The translations under genes and the position numbers were made by a program. A stretch of 64,000 nucleotides of DNA, taken from Agrypnia vestita. Its lineage: Eukaryota > Arthropoda > Insecta > Trichoptera > Phryganeidae. The first letter of the stretch is position 1. Every line of letters starts with the position of its first letter. Location of the stretch: contig JADDOH010002334.1 of the NCBI GenBank assembly GCA_016648135.1, positions 248,001 through 312,000 of the forward strand. Direction: 5' to 3'. Below the pieces are notes generated by a model. That model ran no database searches and had not been told where the DNA came from. It saw only the letters and a list, made by a program, of their open reading frames with translations. Shown piece by piece: positions 43,095 to 54,800 of this stretch.

Positions 43095-44918
43095 GTAGTC
43101 ACGAAACGTGAATTATATAAATTTGATAAATGTACTCAGTACAATACTTGAATGCCAAAAACTTATGATTTTTCTACACTTCTAATTGTTTTGTGGCATC
43201 TTTTGTCCACCTTGTGACTAGAGTCTTACAATTTTATTAACGCGTTCACGCGTCATTGTAATTTTGACACCCGGCTGACTGGAAGACTTGCCGTTACCAG
43301 CTCTGAGCGCTCATTCCTGCGTGAATTTGGAAATTTATCGTAATTTCATAACTAGCATTTTGACACCCCTGATATTTTGTGTTTTTTATGTTTCATGCGC
43401 CTGAAAGAGCTACTCAAATACCTACACTATTTTATTGTGACAATACTAAAACAAACTCGCATTTTAACTCTCTTGTACCCAGACTGCATAGGCTAGGTAT
43501 CATCTATGCGCACATCTCTGATTTTTTTAATTCCAGTTTAGAACGATAAAAAGATTCGCTACTAAAAGCTCCCTGACAATCTGAATTCATAATTCAAATT
43601 ATTATACTTATTTGTTAAACCTTGTATATACTTCACATCTCCTTTTCTAATTGATGTTTTTTCTTATAATTCATACCTCCTTTTTCTAAATTACTGTAAG
43701 AACTTTAAACAACTCTGTATACTATTATATACTGTCAATTATGTAATTTTTTGCTGTTCTACTCTTTACATTTCTTGTATACATTATTATGTAAAAGGTA
43801 CGTATGTGCCGTATAGTGAAATAAATAAATAAATAACTACCTGACGGTGAACCGATAGATTACTTTCAAACTCAACCTCAAATAGAATGTTTAAATATAC
43901 ATTTTAGCATACACAGGAAGATACATAGTTGGTTAGTAAACAATAGATCGACTTCAATCTATCCTTCAGTTCTATCTTCTCTGTTTACTCCTGCAAGAAA
44001 TGACGTGGTGGTTAGTTGGTCAATTGGTTTAGATTTATGTCACCCACTTTTAACTTTTGCCTAACTAACCTTTTTTATAAATGCCTTGAAAATGAAAAAA
44101 AGCTCTCGTCACCTTACCGAAACGTGGTTCTAAGTTTCCTAGAAATAAATACAGGTTCCATTTAGGCATTTATTACAAAAAAAATTAAAAATGACATTAC
44201 ATAGGAATGCAGTAAACGGACAAAGGTCTTCTTGAGTGAAGACGCGTGGACCTCGTTAAGTGGACGAGATATAGCGGAAGCTTGGCGAACGTCCGCCTGG
44301 CGAGATGGCAATTGGGCCGGATATCGTAAGTTGAGAATTTAGTTTGCGCTCCATAGATGGCACCACACCTCTTCTTTGATATCTGATTACCTATACTGCA
44401 GCCACGTGCAGTCAGAACATTGCAGAATGAGTTTAACGTAAACGTATATTTTGGAAATAAAATGGAAGTATAATACCTACTTATCAGAATATGCTGATAT
44501 TTTTAAGTAACTAATATTAAATGTCTTTGGTAATCTTCCTCTTTTTCATCTTTTTCAAGTCAAATTTTTTTACATTTTTTTACTAATTTTTTAGAATTTC
44601 TATTTGTTAGGTTTATTTTGCATTTTCCTTCAAAACGTAACAAATTATCACCGGATGCACATGCACAACTTGTGGAAGGGTGTGCAGTTCGAGAATAGGG
44701 CTCCTCAGCTACGCTCGGACGCACAACCAACAAAACGTGGCAGCCATCATTCTCGTAAGTAACCGCCGAATAAATGTAAGAATCAATCTATTCTGCGGGA
44801 GACACATCACAGATAGTTATTCTGTAAATGTCTCGTAGAAACTGTAGATTGCCAAAGGTTCAACCCATTACGATCTAAGGTCGCAATATATTATACTAAA
44901 TTATGTTATTTAGTATGT
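43095..44918. other. Non-coding stretch
   Basis: No gene is recognised. GC-richer patches at 43.24-43.33 kb, 44.22-44.33 kb and 44.65-44.76 kb have no domain-bearing frame. A (aaat)n tract lies at 43.82 kb. Confidence 0.4.
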
Positions 44919-45299
44919 GTGTTCATTAGGGTGTCCCAGGCTATAAGGGTGAAATTTTTTTTTTCGAATTTCAAAACGCATACCCTCCATTTTTTTTTCA
45001 TTTGACTCCAAAAACTTAAATATTAAATATTATTGAGATCGGATAACGATAACCCGTGCCGACTTGACGTCAAAGTTTAAGTTGAAAAGTTAGTATGGAG
45101 CTATAGGGACATTGTAGAGTTCATTTTTTATATTCAGTAAATAAAACACATTTATAATATTTATTATGTATTTATAGTAAAAGACACATTAATCATTAAA
45201 TTTCCTTTTCAAAGTTTGCTTTTTTCAATCAGGATATACGTTTCTGTGTTCTTGTACGCAACGTAATAAAAATTGCTTTTGCTCCTCTTCATCAGTGAT

Positions 45300-47485
45300 T
45301 TAACCATGAAAGTCTTGCATTAATTTAACCACTCTTTTTGCCGTATCATTAACTGCTCTCAGTGTAAATAGCTTTCTTTTAGCTTGTTGGAACGAATCAT
45401 CATTTGACCATAAAAAAGGTCTCTTTTTCAGAAATCTGTCATCAATTTTGAGTCGATTAAATAGGAAATTGCTTTTGACAGAGACGAAGTCATCGGTGTT
45501 TTTCTCTGAAATTAAAACAGAAGGAACAGTTTTCAATCGTATGGTAAACTATAGAAGAAAATCGAAGCATAATTTACATATAAGACATACCAAAACGTGG
45601 GCCACAAAGTTCTTCTTTGGATGCAATGTAACGTTTATCGTGGACTGCTGGGTTTTCTTTAGCTAAGTTAGCAACCATTTTTACTTTAGTTTCTTGATCG
45701 AAATCATCGTCAAATAAAGATAAAACAGACACTTCATCTGTCAAATACCATAAATGCTGGCAAAACTTCTGTAAAGCTGCTTTGGAAATGCTTTTATCTA
45801 TTGTTTCGTAAGCTTTATGGGCTTCAAAAAGCATAAGTCTTGATAAGGTGCTTTTACTGCTAAAATGCATTGGAGCCAGAATTTGACGTAGGATGTCACG
45901 ATAAACAGACAGAGCTGCCTTATCCTTGTTTGAAATTCTGAATTGGGAGCTTAGTAATGATATTTTTAACGAATAAATGGCTCTCGCCATCCACCGAGCT
46001 TGGTGCATAGCACCTGGTGGCCGAATCTTAAATTTCTTCTCTGTATCTCCGCCGAGAAATATTATTGAATGCTCAATTAATTTACGATAGTCATCTCTAG
46101 CTATTTCTTTAGTCAATTCAAATCGATAGAATTCTAGCAGTTTATTAATTCTGAAACATTTAACCAAGATAGCTTTTCTGTACGGATTTGTATTTTTTCG
46201 GCATCGACATTTTTCCAGTTTTCTCGGATCTTTTTAAACAACGGAATGTCTGGGCTTGTAGTTACTTGGCTGATTTTCGCTTCAAACACACTTTTTAATA
46301 CTAGTTTGTAGAGGCGATGACGGCAAGCAAAAATAAACATTTCTCTATCCAGTTTTTGTTCGAGAAGCACACATACACCATTTATATGGCCTGTATTTGA
46401 AGCAGTAGTATCATAACAGAGAATCTGCACTCTGTCCTCGAGATTCCAGTTGATAATGGCATTCCAAACTGCCTGTGCCTGTTCGCTTTCTGATCAGCTG
46501 TCCAATTTCGCCACAGCGATAAGTTTTTCATTATCATCATATGAAATAATTATTAGGAGGCGTTTTTCTTTAGATTTATGTGAATCTAGAGCCGGCAATA
46601 GTTTGCTCTCCCAGTGGACAGTTACCGTATCTGGAATATTGTTTTGAAAATTAACTTTTATAGCTTCCGCCCGCTCTCTTCACGTTTCTGTACGAATTCT
46701 ATGGATTGAGGACTTGCTTATAGAAAAGTCATCAGTGTTATGCCCTAGTGCCTCAATAGTAGCTTCAATTATAAATACAGAATCCCTCACACTTAACTGA
46801 AATCTATCTAATGCGGCAACCAACTTCGGAGTTATGAAATTTTTCCGCATACAAGTTTTATCGGGCTGAGAGGAAGCACCACTTAGGCTGGGTATATTTT
46901 CTTGTAAATCTAATGTAAATTGTTTTCTTGTGGTGGTTCATAAGATGATGTCGATGGAGCTAACGATGAAAAATATTTAGCACGTCGCTTTTCCTTTTCA
47001 ATGTTTCTAAGGCGCGCCTTCTCATCTTTTTCTGTAAGTTTTTTGTCCACTCCAGCTAAGTGACCAAGCCGACCTGGTTCTCTTTGGCGCTTCAAGAAGA
47101 TCCTATCTTCATTTATTTTAATTAGCTGAAGCGAATCGGCATGAGCAATGTCAAACAAATTGTCTAAGTTGGAAAGAAACTCTTGTCGACGTTGTTCAAA
47201 CACTTCTTGTTTTTTTTTCGCATTTTTTTGCAAATCTCTCCAAACTTGGTATAATGAAACTAGTTTCTTAACACAGTTAGGTAATGATTTAGTCGCTATA
47301 CGTGCCTTTTCCCAGTAAATAATACACTCACGAATAGTAAGATTTGCACTTCCATTGACACTTAAATTCACTTCACGAATATTATAGAACAGTACTTGTC
47401 CATTAGAGGGAAGTTTCGAACCGGTGATTTGATGTTTAACGTCTCCTATTAAAAATATCTCCTTTTTAGAACTTCGTAACTCCAT
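45300..47485 (-). pseudogene. hAT-like transposase, broken
   Basis: The minus-strand reading starts at ATG 47485. Part 1 (47485-46910, 191 residues) has 'REPGRLGHLAGVD' and a basic helix. A small indel near 46910 moves to a second frame ('ENIPSLSGASSQ', 'FITPKLVAAL') with stops at 46680-46682 (ACG TGA, probably from CGA) and 46494-46496. It continues with the likely catalytic block 'CYDTTASNTGHINGVCVLLE' and 'ACRHRLYKLVL'. A second shift near 46140-46165 leads to 'PPGAMHQARWMARAIYSLK', an RW-type motif seen in hAT-like proteins. A final exon (45505-45300) follows an 85-bp intron. Total about 700 residues, normal for hAT-like. The CxxH motif expected in this protein reads CRHR, a probable extra lesion. 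The enzyme would cut and join transposon ends in the nucleus. This copy cannot make it. Confidence 0.8.
45506..45590 (-). other. Predicted 85-bp intron in the transposase
   Basis: Minus strand: donor GTATGT at 45590-45585, pyrimidine-rich acceptor 'tttaatttcag' ending at 45506. Splicing joins PRF to EKNTDDFVSVKSNF in frame and removes the stop at 45574. Confidence 0.65.
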
Positions 47486-47735
47486 TGAAATGTTGACTAT
47501 TCAAAAGCAACGCTATTACTAATAAAATAAACAAGTAATAAGAAGCAAGCAATGCGAGATTTCCGTCGCGCCGTACCGTGCAAGCACAGACACGTTTCGC
47601 TGCAAGGCACGGGTTGTCGTAATCCTAAGTACGCAAAACTTTATTTTTAAATGTTTTGAGAACATTCAAACAAAATAAGAGGGTATGCATTAAAAAAATA
47701 TCACTTTAATTTTTTTGGGACACCCTAGTGTTCAT

Positions 47736-48582
47736 ACCCTAGTCGTGGTTATTTACCCTATCTTGATTTCTGCGGTGTGTTTGCCTTGCAGTGATGAACC
47801 ATTTCAGGGTTAGGGCCTTTCTAGGTTTCCAATATATGCCTTAATTGATTTAGGAAGTTTTCTGGAGTTCTCGTTCTGTTTGAAAGTCGTTGCCGGTTGA
47901 AAGCTTCTCAGTCTAGTCGGATGGTATGTACTCCAATTAAAATTTAAAACAGTATTCCGAACACTATACAGTAGGCCTAAACAGAGATAAGAAAACCCTA
48001 AACATATTTTCAACCTAACATAATATCCGAAATATTGAATGGCTGTTATCCATTGTATAGCTGTTTCACGCATACATTTGAGGATATTGCTTAATACTCC
48101 ACATTAAAAATATACAGGTATTATTACTAGTTGCGATAATCTATGTTTAATATTTTCTCAAGAAAAGACTACAGATGTTTCTAGCATGGTCCCTTCAAAT
48201 ATGTGAAAGATTTTAATTTGGAACATACACATGTACAATTTTTAAAATTTTGATAATGTATGGATGTTCTTACGATGGAATTAGTGAACGTTGCATTGTG
48301 TAGGGTGATCGCTTAAGGCAGCTTATACAGGTTTTACATATTATTACATATTATTACTCTTCCTCATTTTGTTATTAGGTAGGTAGATACTATACTTCCT
48401 TCATTGGTACATAGAGAATAATATTATTTTACTAATGATTTATCAATGATGACACCCACGACATTTGAGATATAATGGAAAGTTTTAATTTTCATTAAAC
48501 TAAAATATTTTTAAAAAAATTGCATGCTCTTTTATGCTCGTTTACTCTCTTTCAAATCATATGCGCTATTTTTACCAAGTAC
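47736..48582. other. Non-coding stretch
   Basis: No gene is recognised; the frame 47810-48073 (minus) has no domain. Confidence 0.4.
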
Positions 48583-48731
48583 ACCTTGTTAAAATCTTGG
48601 CAATCAAGTCTATAAACACCATCGGTATCAAGGAGATCTCGATTTTTCGCTGGTTTTAAGAGGTCATTAACCTTGGAATTTCTGCCGAACATTGCCTTAA
48701 TCTCCTGTTTCTTTTTAAGCGTTTCCTGTTT
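48583..48731 (-). pseudogene. PLE linker and start of GIY-YIG domain
   Basis: Minus strand from about 48730: 'KQEIKAMFGRNSKVNDLLK', then 'DTDGVYRLDCQDFNKVYLV'. GVY and VYL occupy the GIY and YIG positions at the usual 10-residue spacing. The rest of the domain is missing and the sequence loses homology below 48583. Confidence 0.6.
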
Positions 48732-48782
48732 AAGCGTTTGAGTCGAAGATCTTAGGAAAGCCCAAGAGTCATCACGCGCGCC

Positions 48783-49095
48783 TGTTCAAGGAGGCACTCG
48801 AGATATATAAACAATCGGTGAATATTAACAGGGATGATGGTCTTCGATTAAAAACCTCGTGGTATCCGGCGCTGCAGAATCAATTGAATCGACGACTCCG
48901 CACAGTTAATTATCCAGCAGCAGATTAATCTAACGCAAAATTGGATACGCCTTGACATTGGTACGATACTGTAAGCCAATACATAACATCAACACATACT
49001 CATCACATCAGAGCTGCAATGGGATCCAAAATTTTGGCCAGAAAGGACAGATATACAGAGTAACCCAGAAAACTACACACAGAAGTTTCTGAAAG
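48783..49095 (+). pseudogene. PLE C-terminus and 3' end, plus strand
   Basis: Plus strand 'FKEALEIYKQSVNINRDDG' and 'LKTSWYPAL' match the last block of PLE ORFs (compare RESIEIYKHSNFNRDDSYKL at 50.4 kb). Then comes a stop, and at 49008-49090 a terminal-repeat relic ('gctgcaatgggatccaaaa', 'tggccagaaaggac', 'cccagaaaactacacacag') like 63670-63745. It is the opposite strand to the GIY-YIG piece 50 bp away. Confidence 0.6.
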
Positions 49096-49489
49096 GCCGT
49101 GATAAAACAGTTATAAGTTATACATAATTACGAGAATAAAGACAATAATAAAGACTCGACGGAACAGGGCCTCTGGCCTACGCCGGAGGTAGTTGAGAGA
49201 CTGACAGGCCCGTACAGGGCGTTGGCTATTTTTATATGTTTCGAGAACAAAGAACTCTCTTGAAGTCTAGCTGTGTGTGTGTGCTGACGATGCTCTGGGC
49301 ATTGACCTGTGTCGCTGCCTCGTGTACACTGCGGTGCCTCAGTTTTATTTACGCTGCAGTCTCGCCACGTTTGTATGCATGTGTGATCTAGATTGGTGGT
49401 TATGCATTTATGGGATGAGATGCCATACTTATATTACATTGGACAACGTTTATTTCGTATAACTTGAGTAAATCACAGATATTCATCCG
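49096..49489. other. Non-coding stretch
   Basis: The segment 49385-49410 ('gatctagattggtggtta') resembles 59478-59495, both in a 'tgtgtgtg'-rich context. This may be a minor dispersed repeat. No gene is recognised. Confidence 0.35.
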
Positions 49490-49765
49490 TATTCTGAACT
49501 AAGCATTATTGCTATTTCTGTATCTTGACAGTTATTGTATAACATTGTGACGCCGTTTTTTGATGTTAGGTTTGAAATTAACGAATTCGATCAACTAGAA
49601 AGCTCATTATTCGTAATTAAGAGCATCCTGATTGATTGAATTCATTAATTTCAAATATGTTAAACTTAAAACATCTAAATTGGTGGCAATATAATATTAT
49701 ACATACCAGTCAAGATTGGAATAAAGATCTTACATCTCAATATTGCTATTTTTGGAATAGCATAG
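49490..49765. repeat. Diverged copy of the 7.5-kb foldback element
   Basis: 'aagcattattgctatttctg' at the left and 'ctcaatattgctattttt' at the right. Inside, 'ttgacagttattgtataaca' and 'aggtttgaaattaacgaa' match 7826-7895. Shorter than the partner, so internally deleted. Confidence 0.5.
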
Positions 49766-50193
49766 ATCGGCGGTCTTAAAAATAGGAATGACAGTTTCAT
49801 TTTTTCATGAATCATTGTATTTGACTTGAGTGAAAGTTATTTTCTAATCTGAGTTGTAATAATTGAGCATAATATCCGATAACGAAAGCAAAAAATATTA
49901 ATAATAAGCTTTACAATTATTTTATAGTTCCTGCAACAACTACACTCAAGATGTACTCGGCAGAACCATGGAACATGGGATTGACATGAGACACGAGAAT
50001 GACAAAGGGTTATCGGCGGACTTCTAGATATAATGCGAAATAAGGAACAATTATAGCAGACGAGAACAAAAAGAATGCAACATTTAAAATTAAAGAGTTA
50101 AGGTTGTTATTACGGTCTTTAGACATATTTAATTGTAAATAGTTACGGATATTTTGTACGAACCATATGTTTTTCCGAGAAAAGATTCTCGAC

Positions 50194-50224
50194 GTTTCGT
50201 TGAATGCTTATTCGACGTCATCAG
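50194..50224 (-). ncRNA. Hammerhead-like hairpin module 7
   Basis: Minus strand: CTGATGA, C, stem GTCGAAT/ATTCAAC with one mismatch, GAAAC. The partner module 8 has the fully paired version of the same stem. Confidence 0.4.
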
Positions 50225-50365
50225 AAGGACGACCTTTACCCGCGGAGGTACAGGGCGGACTGATTACTGCTTTCGAGGCCGCAAATTATATGCACTTTGT
50301 TGTGGAGTGTTCACTTCTTCTACAGGTCGCCAGTGTGCAATATGTACTAGTTACGTCGGCGGACT

Positions 50366-50680
50366 TTACTGTTGGACTCTACTGACGTCTCTCAAGGGTT
50401 GAATCAATTTCGTAAGAACAGGGCGCCAAATACTTGATAGTTTGTAACTGTCATCTCTATTAAAATTGGAATGTTTGTATATTTCAATGGACTCCCTCAC
50501 TAATTTGGATATAAGGTGCGGTTCTGTTGATAAGATTTGTGTCTTGTCAAATATGATGAAATGACAGAGATTTCCTTTGGATGCATGTTCGAAGATTGCC
50601 GATATATTGAAGTTGTTGTTTTTAATTGCTCCGATATGTTCCTTCAATCGTGTAGCGATAACACGGGCTGACAGAATTTT
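50366..50680 (-). pseudogene. PLE GIY-YIG C-terminal half
   Basis: Minus strand from about 50670: 'ATRLKEHIGAIKNNNFN', 'AIFEHASKGN', 'FDKTQILSTEPHLISKLVRE', then 'EIYKHSNFNRDDSYKL' and 'WRPVL' before the stop at 50366. The R-x-KEH at the start is the end of the GIY-YIG core; the GIY and YIG strands are missing, cut by the terminal repeat at 50745. The open frame extends upstream to a Met at 50761, but those residues come from the inverted terminal repeat and are not native. The open C-terminus suggests moderate age. Confidence 0.75.
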
Positions 50681-50810
50681 CGAAAAAGAAAACATTGCCT
50701 CGGAAAGAAAAACAGTGCAGGATGCACTCATAGCTAATGGATACTTCTTTTGCGGCCTCAAAAGCAGTAATCAGTTCGCCTTCTACCTCCGCGGATAAAG
50801 GTCGTCCTCC

Positions 50811-50841
50811 TGATGACGTTGAATAAGCATTCAACGAAACG
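50811..50841 (+). ncRNA. Hammerhead-like hairpin module 8
   Basis: Plus strand: CTGATGA, C, perfect 7-bp stem GTTGAAT/ATTCAAC with loop AAGC, GAAAC. Best preserved of all copies. It is followed by 'gtcagg', which could pair with nearby 'cctgac' to form a helix. Confidence 0.45.
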
Positions 50842-51229
50842 TCAGGAATCGTTTCTTGGAAAAACATACGGTTCCTACAAAATATCCGCAACTATTTACA
50901 GTTAAACATTTAAAATACTAAATTTAATTTAATTAGAAAGAAACAAAAAAGAAAATGAAAGGAATTTTTTTTGTTCGTCGTTAATTAAATTCTCCGGAAG
51001 CATTCAGCGAAATAAACCAGGTGAAGCCACGAAACGCCGAACTTTTCCAATTTACCAACCCAGTTAAAAAATATTTTTCAATTGAAATTATTAAAATCAA
51101 ATTGACCTGCCAAATGCATAAACGCTCGCCACACCAAGTTTTTTAAATCATTCCAAATATAAATTAATTCTACGCCAAATTATATTGATTTTACGAACGA
51201 TAATTGTATTAAAAAAGTATTTTAAAAAA

Positions 51230-51385
51230 TAATTGGATTAAAAACGTATTCTAAAAAATAAATAAATTTCTAAATATTCATGTATTTATGTTTATTTCTA
51301 AATATTCATGTATAAATAAAATAATTGGATTAAAAACTTATTCTAAAAAATAAAAAATTTCTAAATATTCATGTACTTGCATCAT
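51230..51385. repeat. Two-copy AT-rich tandem repeat
   Basis: Unit with 'ataattggattaaaaac', 'tattctaaaaaataaa' and 'atttctaaatattcatgta', about 90-100 bp, present nearly twice, plus a third half unit. Confidence 0.6.
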
Positions 51386-51465
51386 TAAAAAGAAATATAG
51401 AAACATGGGTAGTTAATTATAAAATAAAATTACCTACCTACATATTATAATATTCGTAACATAAA

Positions 51466-51865
51466 TCTATACCTATAAAACCCAATGTCTGTCTGTCTGT
51501 CTGTTCTCTATACAAATCCACATAGTTTGTCAGATTCGATTCAAATTTTGCATACTTATGCTTTGGGATCCGTCGGGTAACATAGTCTACATTTCCCCCA
51601 TCTCTTTTACCCCTTCTCCTCCTGATATATTTTCGATGCAAATCTATAACGTTCGACCGATCGGACTCAAAATTTGTTAATTTTTTCTTTAGAACCCGGC
51701 GGTTAACAAAGGTGACATTTCCTCCCTCCCCTTTTACCTTTTCTCCTCCCCCTGATATATTTTCGATGGAAATCTATACAGTTCGAATCAAACCTTTGTT
51801 TCCTCCCCATTAATTAAGTTTCAACTTAATCATTAACCCGTGCAACGCTAGGTACGAACAGCTAA
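51466..51865 (+). mobile_element. Non-autonomous Helitron, 400 bp
   Basis: Starts TCTATACCTATAAAA and ends CTAA (CTRR consensus), between a 5' A and a 3' T, as expected for Helitrons. The (tctg)n run near the start and the 3' 'cccgtgcaacgctagg' segment are common features of insect Helitron ends; the terminal hairpin is partly lost. An internal 120-bp duplication repeats 'tgatatattttcgatg' + 'aaatctata'. No coding capacity. Confidence 0.65.
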
Positions 51866-54800
51866 TGAATAATAATTCTTATGCCAATTTTCAAATTTCT
51901 GATAATATGAATATACCTCTATCAAAACTCTGCGGTGCGGAAAATTTCCTAGAAATCAACACTTGCGGTAAAGAATGAAAAACTCTGAAACTGGGAGATC
52001 GTATGTGATCGTAATTTACTTTAAAACTAAAAATAAATCGTTTTATCAATATTTTAGAAAAACAGATAGATACAATAAGACGCTTTTAAAAACAATCGAA
52101 GACTCTTTTTTTTCTTTTTCACAGATCTCAACACAAGCTTTCTCTTGTTTAAAGTGTTCCATTTTTTAAATCTCAAAAAATTCAAAAATAACAAAAATAG
52201 GTACCTACCTACACTCTACCACTTCTAAACTATCCGAAACTTAAAAAATGGAACATTTTAAATGCGTTCATTTTCCTTACATTTATAAAATTATACATTG
52301 AATCATTATCTTATATATATGGATAGAAGGTAAGGGCATCATATTTCGGCTGCTAGTTTACAAATAGTTTTTTTTCTTATTATATTTTATAAATATGATT
52401 TGGTGTACCTTTAAAATTTAAAGTCCATATTTGAAGACCATTAAAAGGGTCTATATAGTACATCAGGTCAAAAATTGATTTTATTATTTTAAAATGATCT
52501 ATATAATAGTATGCACCATGTGCGGTATTTATTTTCCATGATTTCAACTCAATCTTGCCGAAATTCAACCTCAAAAATTACAAAGCTAACGTGGAAAAAG
52601 AGTCTATATTTCTCTATATTCATCTGGTAGTAAAAAATATGACGATATAGATGAAATACGATAGTTCCAAGATGTCACTTAATAACATAAATATAAATAA
52701 AGATGTTAATAACACAAAAAACATAAATAAAAGGCAAGGGAATTTTAGGAAAAGAAAAAATCGGATATTCTGGTTATTTATTTCACAAAGTGTTTTTCCT
52801 CTCTCCTGTAAAATTTTGTTTTTGCGTATAGACCCTTTTTATAGGGACGCCTTAAATTGTATATTTTAAAGTAAATTTTTCTATTCGTGATACAGAAAGT
52901 ATTGTATTATTATAATGTATTATTTAATTGTTATTTATACACATTTATTAGTAAAAATTTAAGTACAGTAAGGCTCTTTAAGATATGAAATACGTCTATA
53001 CATTGTAATACTACCAATCCTCTGTGAAGAGTGACTAAGAATAACTTCCTCTAAGCGACTTCCATTAATTGCTCTTCATTTTCACTTGAAACCCTTCCGA
53101 AGACAATCATTCCTCACAGAGAGTTAATGAGATAAGAAGTATCTCAAATGCGAGGCACTATCGAAAGATTCAACAGCAGATATTGTGTAATAACTATCTT
53201 GGATATTGAATAAAATATTACTACATATAAAAAATAATTGTAATTTTATTTTATTTGAAAATATTTTGTGAAGACAATATTTTTCTTATACAATTTTAAG
53301 TAAGTCTTCAACTTTTTTTGAAGTACACTGCCACTCAAGATGTCGCTTTTTTGTTTTTAATACACTTTTTAAATTACATTTTTTGAGGTGGTTTATATAA
53401 ATTAGGTTATTTTTTATCAGGTTTTCTTACAGTCATAGATAATTCATTTACATAAGTATTATTAGGGCATGTGGCCAATTACAAGAAAACATAATACTAG
53501 GTTATTAAATAAGATACAGAAGTAAGTGCAATGTAGGTAAGTAAGTAGGTGTGTGCCGGTGTGTGAGCGTGCGTTTGTTTTTGCGTATGTTCATGTGAAT
53601 ATATGTGTATTTGTGTACATACCCAAGTGAATGTGTAAGGGTATATGTGTCACCTCGCAAGTTTATACCTAACATTGTTAGTAAACTGATCAAATCCTAA
53701 GCCAAAAATCACAAAAACAAAGGCATTTAGAAAAATTTGATGTATCAAGAACACGGTTAATTATGCATGAAAGCATTTTTATGATAACTTGGACTAGTGC
53801 TGTCCATATTACATCCATTTTCTATATCTATATAAAAATTGTGAAAATTGTAACATCGTAAAATGTGCATCCATATATATATATATATATATTAATTTAT
53901 ATATATATACATATATATATACTCAGCGATTAATTCAGCCAGCTTGCAAGTTATATTGCTGGGCCTCGTTGAATAACTTTTGATCGTGATTTCAGAGAAA
54001 CCAGCAATTTTTGTGCTATTTTCCTAGTGATTACAATGTGGAGAAGACGCATTAATTAATTAGGAACCACAAATTAGCTGGCCTAAGGTCCCAAAGATAT
54101 CGTTATCGTGTTCCCTGACGGGTGTGCCTAAAGTGCGCACGCTTGGATAATTTTAGAAAACCGAACGTCCCTATACAATGAACCCATTCAAAGTAAATTC
54201 GTCTAAAGAATAGTGTTTTCTATCAATTCAAGTATTTAAAATCCATCCTGGGAAGTCATCTCATAAGCTCGATCATTCATGATCATGGAACTGCGACTGT
54301 ATATTTTGAATAATAGCGTGGATGATTTGTTACCAATTACTCTGGTCCGTGGTAATTTTTTTACGTAGTTTTAACCAAGTCGATCGTTTACTACGCGATA
54401 AAAAAGATTTCGAGCCATATAATTAAGCGTTGTAATAATATTTTACACTCTTAAATTACTGAGAACTTTATTTCACTACACCTCTGATAATGTAATCAAT
54501 GTATTTATTTCTTTGAACTTCAAAATCAACCTAAATCCAAATGCTTAAATTTCAAAAGCAAGCTTAATTCATTATCTGGTTTCAAAATGTATTTATGTTA
54601 ATTTTAAATGTTGAAATAACTCACGAAATATACAAATTTTATTTACGTTATGTTATTTGAATGTTTTAGTTTTAATTCCTTATTCCAATACATTATTTCA
54701 TCTAATAAAAGTTATAATTTTATTTATAAACAAGATGTAGAAGAGTTTTCTTTGATTTGCCAAAAAAATACTTTTTGGCGTTACGTACGTATTGATATCC

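Larger units (their letters stand above)
44927..47727 (-). mobile_element. Complete hAT-like DNA transposon, 2801 bp
   Basis: Perfect 12-bp terminal inverted repeats TAGGGTGTCCCA / TGGGACACCCTA, flanked by a perfect 8-bp target duplication GTGTTCAT (44919-44926 and 47728-47735). Subterminal 'gcataccctc' occurs inverted at 44979-44988 and 47679-47688. One transposase gene fills it on the minus strand. The 8-bp duplication fits the hAT superfamily. Other families with 8-bp duplications are not excluded. The perfect duplication shows that the whole copy has stayed in place since insertion. Confidence 0.9.
50144..50893 (-). mobile_element. Penelope-like element remnant with inverted terminal repeats
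   Basis: 50144-50290 and 50745-50893 are inverted copies of one another (about 140 bp; 'cggatattttgta', 'tatgtttttcc', the hairpin module, 'gacgacctttacccgcggag'). Between them lies the C-terminal PLE frame. The arrangement suggests that a truncated element is flanked by terminal repeats in opposite orientation. Confidence 0.75.

Noticed and set aside
46450..46647. Plus-strand ORFs inside the hAT-like element
   Set aside because: The minus strand carries the conserved transposase blocks over the same bases.
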